In this document: one piece after another, positions 19,278 through 24,982 of the stretch
How positions within the stretch are numbered: position 1 is the first letter of the stretch
Layout: the number at the start of each line of letters is the position of its first letter
Source: Rickettsiales bacterium
GTDB taxonomy: Bacteria; Pseudomonadota; Alphaproteobacteria; Rickettsiales; UBA1997
Assembly (NCBI GenBank): GCA_947487845.1
Contig: CANKYC010000006.1
Span: 1 to 24,982 of the forward strand
DNA: 24,982 nucleotides
Reading direction: 5' to 3'
Made by a program: the position numbers and the translations under genes
The notes under the pieces: generated by a model
Seen by the model: the letters and a program-made list of their open reading frames with translations, nothing else
Databases searched by the model: none
Told to the model about the DNA's origin: nothing

Positions 19278-21194
19278 ATGAAATCTACTTTTAATAATCT
19301 CAAATACGACTTGCCAGCCAGTCTGGTTGTATTTTTCGTCGCACTTCCACTTTGTTTAGGAATTGCACTCGCCTCGGGCGCACCATTATTTTCGGGAATT
19401 ATCGCTGGTATTGTTGGCGGTATTGTTGTTGGCGCCGCAAGCGGTTCCGCCCTTGGGGTTAGTGGTCCCGCTGCCGGACTTTCAGTTGTGGTTCTTGGTT
19501 ATATCGCCGCCCTTGGCGATTCTTGGCAATCTTTTCTTTTAGCTGTTGTTTTAATGGGCATGATTCAAGTAATTGCCGGATATTTAAAACTCGGCAGCGT
19601 CGCCCGCTATTTTCCAGAATCAGTGATAAAAGGCATGTTAACCGGCATTGGTTTAATCATAATTTTAAAACAAATTCCCCACGCCATTGGTTACAATTCT
19701 GAATTTAAAGATGATTTTGATTTCGATATTCTCGACAGCCAAAACACTTTTTCAGAATTGTCGCACATGTTTAACTTCATCACTCCAAATGCCATTTTGA
19801 TTGCCATAGTTTCAATGTTAGCTCTGATTCTTTGGGAAGAAGTTTTAGCCAAAAAGAATAAAATTTTTAAAGTAATTCCAAGTCCTTTGGTTGCGGTTAT
19901 TGCTGGGATTATTTTGGGTAGATTTTTAGAAATTGATGAAAATAAAATCGTAAAAATCCCCGTTATTTCAAGCTTTGGCGATTTTTTCCAGCAATTTACC
20001 TTACCTGATTTTTCACAAATTTCTAACCCTCAAATTTACGGAATAGCTTTTGTAATGGCAATCATCGCCAGCATTGAAACTTTACTCTGCGTTGAAGCGG
20101 CAGATAAACTTGATCCACAAAAACGTATAACTCCGACTAATCGCGAATTAAAAGCGCAAGGTTTGGGAAATATTGTTTCTGGATTAATTGGAGGTTTACC
20201 AATCACTCAAGTTGTTGTTCGATCTAGCGCTAATATCAGCTTTGGTGCCAAAACAAAAATGTCAACAATAGCACACGGATTTTTATTATTAATTTGCGCC
20301 CTCGCAATTCCTAATTTGCTAAACATGATTCCTCTTGCCACCTTGGCTTGTGTGCTTTTATCGGTTGGTTATAAATTAGCAAAACCCGCGATCTTTAAAC
20401 AAACTTATCGGTTAGGTTTGGAGCAATTTATACCATTTTTAGCAACAATTGCCGGCATGCTTTATTTCGATCTTTTAAAAGGCGTTGGAATTGGCATGGG
20501 TTTCGCAACCTTCTTCATTTTGCGAAATAATTATCATGCTAGAAATGTTTTACAAAATTCCGAGCATCAAGAAGTTTCAGCTTTGACTAAAGAAGTGCGC
20601 GACTCTTTAACTCCGACCAAAGCCTTGAGAATTTTAAAAGATGGCAATCAACGCTTTGTCAATAACCTGAAATTAAACCGCAATCTTTTGCAGCAAATTA
20701 ACGAAACTTCAGAAGAACAACATCCTTTCGCTTTGGTATTGAGTTGCATTGATTCGCGAACTTCTGCTGAATTAATTTTCGACCAAGGTTTGGGTGATAT
20801 TTTTAGCTGTCGAATTGCTGGAAATATTTTAAATGACGATATTTTAGGCAGCATGGAATTTGCCTGTAAAATTGCTGGTGCCAAATTAATTATGATTTTG
20901 GGACACAGCGAATGCGGTGCAATTAAAGGCGCTTGTAATAATGTTGAATTGGGAAAATTAACTGGACTTTTGAAAAAAATAAAACCGTCAGTTAAAGCAG
21001 CTCATTCAATTAAATCGACTCAAGATTTTCATGATTTAGAATTTGTAGAACAAGTTGCTACAATCAACGTGAAAGAGGTTGCGAAGCAAGTTTTAAAAGA
21101 TAGTAAAATTATTCGCGATCTTCACAAAGCAGGTAAAATTGCAATTGCCAGCGGTATGTACAACGTAGCAACTGGAGTTGTAAATTTTTACTAA
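19278..21194 (+). CDS. SulP-family anion transporter fused to a beta-carbonic anhydrase
   Basis: 638 residues. Residues ~1-420 are an SLC26/SulP membrane domain (start LKYDLPASLVVFFVALPLCL, then SGAPLFSGIIAGIVGGIVVG, ALGVSGPAAGLSV, and MAIIASIETLLCVEAADKLD). The usual C-terminal STAS domain is absent; its place is taken by a beta-carbonic anhydrase (about 430-638). Zinc ligands are visible: Cys490 in SCIDSRT with the Asp492-Arg494 pair, and His543 and Cys546 in GHSECGA. The fusion probably couples bicarbonate movement to CO2/HCO3- interconversion at the membrane. SulP-carbonic anhydrase fusions are known in other bacteria. The direction and the ion carried are inference. Confidence 0.9.
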   Translation: MKSTFNNLKYDLPASLVVFFVALPLCLGIALASGAPLFSGIIAGIVGGIVVGAASGSALGVSGPAAGLSVVVLGYIAALGDSWQSFLLAVVLMGMIQVIAGYLKLGSVARYFPESVIKGMLTGIGLIIILKQIPHAIGYNSEFKDDFDFDILDSQNTFSELSHMFNFITPNAILIAIVSMLALILWEEVLAKKNKIFKVIPSPLVAVIAGIILGRFLEIDENKIVKIPVISSFGDFFQQFTLPDFSQISNPQIYGIAFVMAIIASIETLLCVEAADKLDPQKRITPTNRELKAQGLGNIVSGLIGGLPITQVVVRSSANISFGAKTKMSTIAHGFLLLICALAIPNLLNMIPLATLACVLLSVGYKLAKPAIFKQTYRLGLEQFIPFLATIAGMLYFDLLKGVGIGMGFATFFILRNNYHARNVLQNSEHQEVSALTKEVRDSLTPTKALRILKDGNQRFVNNLKLNRNLLQQINETSEEQHPFALVLSCIDSRTSAELIFDQGLGDIFSCRIAGNILNDDILGSMEFACKIAGAKLIMILGHSECGAIKGACNNVELGKLTGLLKKIKPSVKAAHSIKSTQDFHDLEFVEQVATINVKEVAKQVLKDSKIIRDLHKAGKIAIASGMYNVATGVVNFY

Positions 21195-21233
21195 ATGCCG
21201 CTGAATAAATTCTAAAAGAATAATTCTAAAATA

Positions 21234-21268
21234 GTTCAGGATGATCTTCTCACATCGTCATCCTGAAC
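21234..21268. repeat. Inverted repeat after the SulP fusion gene
   Basis: GTTCAGGATGA and TCATCCTGAAC form an 11-bp perfect stem with a 13-base loop, followed by ACTTCAGAATCCCTGCG. There is no T-tract. It resembles dispersed intergenic palindromes and may act as a 3' end stabiliser. It is unlike the other two repeat families here. Confidence 0.55.
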
Positions 21269-21308
21269 TTACTTCAGAATCCCTGCGCTAATCTAAAAAC
21301 ATCATTCG

Positions 21309-21336
21309 TTGACAAGTTCATTCGCCTCAATATTTT
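21309..21336 (+). promoter_or_regulatory. Promoter for ilvC
   Basis: A perfect TTGACA (21309-21314), a 16-base spacer, then TATTTT (21331-21336), about 42 bases before the ilvC ATG. No leader peptide or attenuator was seen in the short 5' region. Confidence 0.5.
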
Positions 21337-21378
21337 GCCCGTCCCTCCTATTTTTTAATAATTAAAAAAATAAAAATC

Positions 21379-22398
21379 ATGAAAGTTTACTACGACCAAG
21401 ATGCTGATTTAAACATCATCAAATCAAAAAAAGTTGCCATCATTGGCTATGGTTCTCAAGCTCACGCACATGCACAAAATCTTAGAGATAGCGGCGTTGT
21501 CGAAGTTAAAATCGCTCTTCGCGAAGGATCACCAACAATTACCAAAGCTCAAAATGCCGGCTTTGAAGTTTTATCAAATGTTGCCGCTGCAAAATGGGCT
21601 GACGTTGTGATGGTTTTAACTCCAGATGAATTACAAGCTGAAATTTATAAAAATGATTTACAAAAAAACATGAAAAAAGGCGCTGCTTTGGCTTTTGCTC
21701 ATGGTCTTAATGTGCATTTCAAATTGATCAAACCAAGAAAAGATTTAGACGTTTTCATGATCGCCCCGAAAGGTCCGGGACACACAGTTCGCGGCGAATA
21801 TGTTAAAGGCGGCGGCGTTCCATGTCTCGTTGCGGTTGCTCAAGATGTTTCTGGCAATGCGCTTAAAATCGCTCTTTCTTACGCTTCAGCTGTTGGTGGT
21901 GGACGTTCAGGAATTATCGAAACTAACTTTAAAGAAGAATGCGAAACCGATCTTTTCGGCGAACAAGCTGTTCTTTGTGGCGGCGTTACTGCTTTAATTC
22001 AAGCTGGTTTTGAAACTTTAACCGAAGCTGGTTACGCGCCAGAAATGGCATATTTCGAATGTTTGCACGAAATGAAATTGATCGTCGATCTTCTTTACGA
22101 AGGCGGCATTGCTAACATGCGCTATTCAATTTCAAACACCGCAGAATATGGCGATTTAACTCGCGGCCCAAGAATCGTTACCGAAAAAACCAAAAAAGAA
22201 ATGAAGAAAATTTTAACTGAAATCCAAAAAGGAAAATTCGTTAAAGAATTCATGCAAGAAAATGCGACAGGAAAGAAAAACTTCGATGCTCTGCGTGCTA
22301 AAGGCAAAGCTCATCCAATCGAAGAAACTGGCGAAAAACTTCGCGCCATGATGCCATGGATTGCGAAAAATAAATTGGTTAACAAAGCTGCTAACTAA
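21379..22398 (+). CDS. ilvC: Ketol-acid reductoisomerase (NADP+), class I
   Basis: Isomerises and reduces acetolactate or acetohydroxybutyrate in valine and isoleucine synthesis. The 339 residues fit the short class I form. The N-terminal Rossmann domain has GYGSQAHAHAQNLRDSG, then MIAPKGPGHTVRGEY. The C-terminal knotted domain carries the Mg-binding region ETDLFGEQAVLCGG and the ISNTAEYGD segment. It stands as a single transcription unit with a good promoter and a 3' hairpin. ilvB, ilvH and ilvD are not nearby. Its presence indicates at least partial branched-chain amino acid synthesis. Confidence 0.97.
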   Translation: MKVYYDQDADLNIIKSKKVAIIGYGSQAHAHAQNLRDSGVVEVKIALREGSPTITKAQNAGFEVLSNVAAAKWADVVMVLTPDELQAEIYKNDLQKNMKKGAALAFAHGLNVHFKLIKPRKDLDVFMIAPKGPGHTVRGEYVKGGGVPCLVAVAQDVSGNALKIALSYASAVGGGRSGIIETNFKEECETDLFGEQAVLCGGVTALIQAGFETLTEAGYAPEMAYFECLHEMKLIVDLLYEGGIANMRYSISNTAEYGDLTRGPRIVTEKTKKEMKKILTEIQKGKFVKEFMQENATGKKNFDALRAKGKAHPIEETGEKLRAMMPWIAKNKLVNKAAN

Positions 22399-22407
22399 AT
22401 AAAATCC

Positions 22408-22432
22408 CCGAGTCTGTTTTTTACAGACTCGG
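22408..22432 (+). terminator. Hairpin terminator after ilvC
   Basis: CCGAGTCTGT, loop of five T, ACAGACTCGG: a perfect 10-bp stem 9 bases past the ilvC stop. A strong U-tract is lacking (GAAACCC follows), so it may be a weak intrinsic terminator or an RNA-stabilising 3' end. Confidence 0.6.
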
Positions 22433-22560
22433 AAACCCTCATCTTTTCCCGCCTCAAAATCATTTCGAGATAGAAAATTTAAAAACTAATCTAACTTCTT
22501 TTCTTTGACTTTGACCTATCTTAAAAATTACCAAAAATAATTTTTATATAAATTCTCTCT

Positions 22561-23910
22561 ATGACCAACAACCTTTCAATCATTATCCTTGCTGCTGGCA
22601 AAGGCAGTCGTATGAAATCGGATTTGCCGAAAGTAATGCATAAAGTGGCGAATCGTGAAATGTTAAATTTGGTGATTGATGAAGCTAAAATCTTGAATCC
22701 AAAAAATATTACGATTGTGGTTTCGCAAGAGATGCAAAATTCGCAAGAAAAAATTCTTAAAAATCATCCCGAAATTAAAATTTCATTCGCTTTGCAAAAA
22801 GAGCGTAAAGGCACAGCGCACGCGGTTTCAACTGCTTTAGAAAATATTTTAGATTTAGGTGAAAAAACTTTAATTCTTTACGGCGACACGCCACTTACAA
22901 CTCACGCCACTTTAGAAAAAATGTCAAAAAAACTTGATGATTTTTCTTTGTGTGTTTTAGGTTTTGATGATGAAGAAGAAAATGCTTATGGTCGCTTGGT
23001 TGTTGATGAAAAAGGGCATTTAGAAAAAATCGTTGAGTTTAAAGATGCCACCGCTGAAGAAAAAAAAATCGCTCTTTGCAATTCCGGCGTTATGGGAGTT
23101 GATGGCAAACAGATTAAAAATCTTTTAGCTAAAGTTAAAAATGAAAATGCTGTTCAAGAATTTTATTTAACTGACATCGTTGGCATTGCAGGCGAATTGG
23201 GATTGAAACGCACTTTTTTAAAAACCAAACTTGAAGAAGTTTTAGGTGTAAATTCGCGTTTTGAACTGGCAAAAATTGAAGAAATTAAACAACAACAATT
23301 AAGAAGAAAAATGATGGATTTAGGCGCAACGCTGCTTGATCCATCTTCAGTTTATTTTTCTTTTGACACTAAAATTGCGCAAGATGTTGTGATTCATCCA
23401 CAAGTTTTTTTCGGACCAAAAGTTACGATTGAAAAAGATGTCGAGATTAAATCTTTTTCTCACATTGAAGGAGCTAGAATCTCTTCTGGAGCGGTTGTTG
23501 GGCCTTTTGCCAGAATTCGTCCTGAAACAGAAATTGGTGAAAATGTGCGGGTTGGAAATTTTGTTGAAATCAAAAAATCCCAAATAAAAAAGGGCGCCAA
23601 AATTAATCATTTAAGTTATATTGGTGATTCTGAAATTGGCGAAGAAAGCAATATTGGCGCTGGTACAATCACTTGTAATTATGATGGTTACAATAAATCC
23701 AAAACTACCGTCGGTAGAAATGTTTTTATCGGATCAAATTCAGCTTTGATAGCACCTGTTGAAATTGCCGACGGCGCTGTTGTTGGCGCAGGAAGCGTGA
23801 TTACTAAAAATGTTGCAGCAGATAATTTGGCGGTTTCGCGCAGCAAACAAATAAATTTACCTGAAGGCGGAAAGAAATTTCACGAGGCAAAATCAAAAAT
23901 GAAAAAATGA
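22561..23910 (+). CDS. glmU: Bifunctional GlmU (N-acetylglucosamine-1-phosphate uridyltransferase / glucosamine-1-phosphate acetyltransferase)
   Basis: Makes UDP-GlcNAc for peptidoglycan and lipid A. The N-terminal nucleotidyltransferase domain (about 1-225) has LAAGKGSRMKSDLPKVMHK, QKERKGTAHAV and YGDTPL. The C-terminal left-handed beta-helix (about 250-449) has hexapeptide repeats (GPFARIRPETEIGENVRVG) and the acetyltransferase stretch NHLSYIGDSEIG and GAGTITCNYDGYNK. The length of 449 is usual. It overlaps the following SH3 protein gene by ATGA, so they form an operon. The upstream gap 22433-22560 shows only AT-rich possible promoter pieces (TTGACT/TTGACC near 22505). Confidence 0.97.
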   Translation: MTNNLSIIILAAGKGSRMKSDLPKVMHKVANREMLNLVIDEAKILNPKNITIVVSQEMQNSQEKILKNHPEIKISFALQKERKGTAHAVSTALENILDLGEKTLILYGDTPLTTHATLEKMSKKLDDFSLCVLGFDDEEENAYGRLVVDEKGHLEKIVEFKDATAEEKKIALCNSGVMGVDGKQIKNLLAKVKNENAVQEFYLTDIVGIAGELGLKRTFLKTKLEEVLGVNSRFELAKIEEIKQQQLRRKMMDLGATLLDPSSVYFSFDTKIAQDVVIHPQVFFGPKVTIEKDVEIKSFSHIEGARISSGAVVGPFARIRPETEIGENVRVGNFVEIKKSQIKKGAKINHLSYIGDSEIGEESNIGAGTITCNYDGYNKSKTTVGRNVFIGSNSALIAPVEIADGAVVGAGSVITKNVAADNLAVSRSKQINLPEGGKKFHEAKSKMKK

Positions 23911-24383
23911 AAAAATTTTTAGTAACTATTTTAGCATTATTTTTTTTCACCCTTCCCGCTTATGCCTCGCGCGCTATTAGCGAAGTAAATTATTTTGCTT
24001 CTTTACGTTCGAATGAAACCAACGTGCGCTCTGGCCCTGGCCAAAATTATCCAATAAAATTCACCTTCAAATTGCGCGGTTTACCAGTTCGCGTGATTAG
24101 CGAATATGATAATTGGAATGAAATTGAAGATTATGAAGGTCAAACTGGTTGGGTTACACAAAGCTTGCTCACTAAAAAAAGAACCTTGATGGTTCGCACC
24201 ACTAAAAGCTTTGTCAATATGCATGGTAAAGATAGTGAGAAATCACGGATTATTTATCGTTTGGAAAATAACGTGATTGGTGATTATTTAAAATGCTCGG
24301 AAGATTGGTGTGGCCTCAAGATCAATGGCGAAAAAGGCTGGGTATTAAAAGTTGATTTATTTGGAACTGATGAAGCTAATTAA
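23907..24383 (+). CDS. Exported bacterial SH3-domain protein
   Basis: 158 residues. A signal peptide (KFLVTILALFFFTLPAYASR, cleavage likely after AYA) precedes two SH3b-like repeats: SNETNVRSGPGQNYPIKFTF ending WNEIEDYEGQTGWV, and MVRTTKSFVNMHGKDSE ending WCGLKINGEKGWV. Such domains in periplasmic proteins usually bind peptidoglycan or partner proteins. Co-translation with glmU (4-base overlap) fits a cell-wall role. The exact partner is unknown. The stop abuts the end of the convergent broken ORF. Confidence 0.85.
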   Translation: MKKFLVTILALFFFTLPAYASRAISEVNYFASLRSNETNVRSGPGQNYPIKFTFKLRGLPVRVISEYDNWNEIEDYEGQTGWVTQSLLTKKRTLMVRTTKSFVNMHGKDSEKSRIIYRLENNVIGDYLKCSEDWCGLKINGEKGWVLKVDLFGTDEAN

Positions 24384-24716
24384 TTAATATCCGCGCCAAG
24401 ATGGGCCGCTACCACCACCCCTATTCGTCGCTCTGGTCCACATCGCACGAGTTTGATGATTTTCTAAATGATGCTTCGTTAAATGATGTTAGGATTGTGG
24501 CTTAATTGAAATATTTTCTTCCGAAGATTTTCCCGCTAACTTCATTGCCAATTTTTGAATATCGGTTACTGAAGTACCTGGCAATATAGGCGCATGATAT
24601 TTTTCCGTTACACGCTGATGCATTGCAGAAATAGTACGCCTCACAACATCTTTGGTGATCTCAGAGGTCGAAACTTTCATTACTGTTTTTGCCAGAGTAT
24701 GAAATGATGGTTTCAA
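24384..24716 (-). pseudogene. Small ORF interrupted by one in-frame TAA
   Basis: From a TTG at 24714-24716, with AGGA 7 bases upstream, the minus strand reads 75 codons to TAA (24489-24491). The same frame then stays open for 34 more codons to a TAA at 24384-24386, the base next to the SH3 gene's stop. That tight packing suggests that the full 110-codon frame was the original gene, and a CAA to TAA change would explain the break. The first part (LPGTSVTDIQKLAMKLAGK) is helical; the last part is His/Gly-rich and ends RGGGSGPSWRGY. Not recognised. The first 75 residues could still be made as a short protein. Confidence 0.5.
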
Positions 24717-24883
24717 GATTTATCCTAAGTATTTATAATGTGGTTTGAAGCCCGTCTTCAAAGAAAGCGGAAAATAAAATGAACTAACTTCAGAAGTCAA
24801 GATGGTTCTACTTCAGGTTGTAAAAATATTAAAATTTAAGTCTCTTTTCTTGGGGGAATTTTTTTAGAAACTAAGAGCCTGTC

Positions 24884-24982
24884 CTATACCAAATTAACTA
24901 TCTCTTGATAGCCATAACTTTGTCTTTTTGGTAAAAATTTGCTCAGAAAATGACGCTGTATCACTTGATACAGCTTACATTT
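24884..24982 (-). mobile_element. Probable 3' end of an insertion sequence transposase
   Basis: The last 32 codons of a minus-strand frame (IQRHFLSKFLPKRQSYGYQE, ending NLV and TAG) run off the right edge. Just past the stop comes AGAGCCTGTCCTATACC (24875-24890), which resembles the GAG-CTGTCC type of IS terminal repeat. The family cannot be named from this piece. 24717-24874 holds no recognised gene. Confidence 0.4.

Overview
The window is mostly the chromosome of an AT-rich, gene-dense alphaproteobacterium, most likely a Rickettsiales relative. The clues are a very large VirB6/TrbL-type type IV secretion protein with a long low-complexity tail, small palindromic repeats (one inserted in frame in a coding region, as Rickettsia palindromic elements do), ThyX, and a compact layout with ATGA overlaps. 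It is less reduced than classical Rickettsia, because it keeps proB, hisG and ilvC. Family placement is inference.

The first ~1.05 kb does not fit that organism. Read on the minus strand it is one unbroken coiled-coil frame, provided TAA and TAG mean glutamine. It holds 27 such codons and no in-frame TGA. That is the ciliate nuclear code, so this end is probably ciliate DNA joined to the bacterial sequence, as an assembly chimera, co-sequenced host DNA or a transfer. The bacterial genes themselves end normally in TAA, TGA or TAG.

Layout: ciliate-code fragment (2-1048); two-sided terminator and gene remnant (1105-1314); PstS-like protein and lipoprotein (1345-3110, minus); MITE 1; methyltransferase (plus) converging on an OmpA-like lipoprotein-proB pair (minus); MITE 2; rho, exoD-like, tatA and thyX (minus); tandem repeat and MITE 3; uvrC (plus, lacking its C-terminal HhH domain); an outer-membrane protein-hisG-virB6 run (12037-17975, minus); TauE/SafE permease, a small secreted protein and a SulP-carbonic anhydrase fusion (plus); ilvC; glmU-SH3 protein; a convergent ORF broken by one stop; and a probable transposase 3' end at the right edge.

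Two repeat families stand out. One is a MITE of about 135 bp, in three copies, each flanked by its own 8-bp target duplication. The other is a 91-92 bp multi-hairpin element in two copies. One of these lies between 7-bp duplications inside the signal-peptide region of a lipoprotein gene and keeps the frame open. Functionally the genes cover housekeeping (rho, uvrC, thyX, glmU, tatA), amino-acid synthesis (proB, hisG, ilvC), envelope proteins and secretion; no single pathway is complete here.
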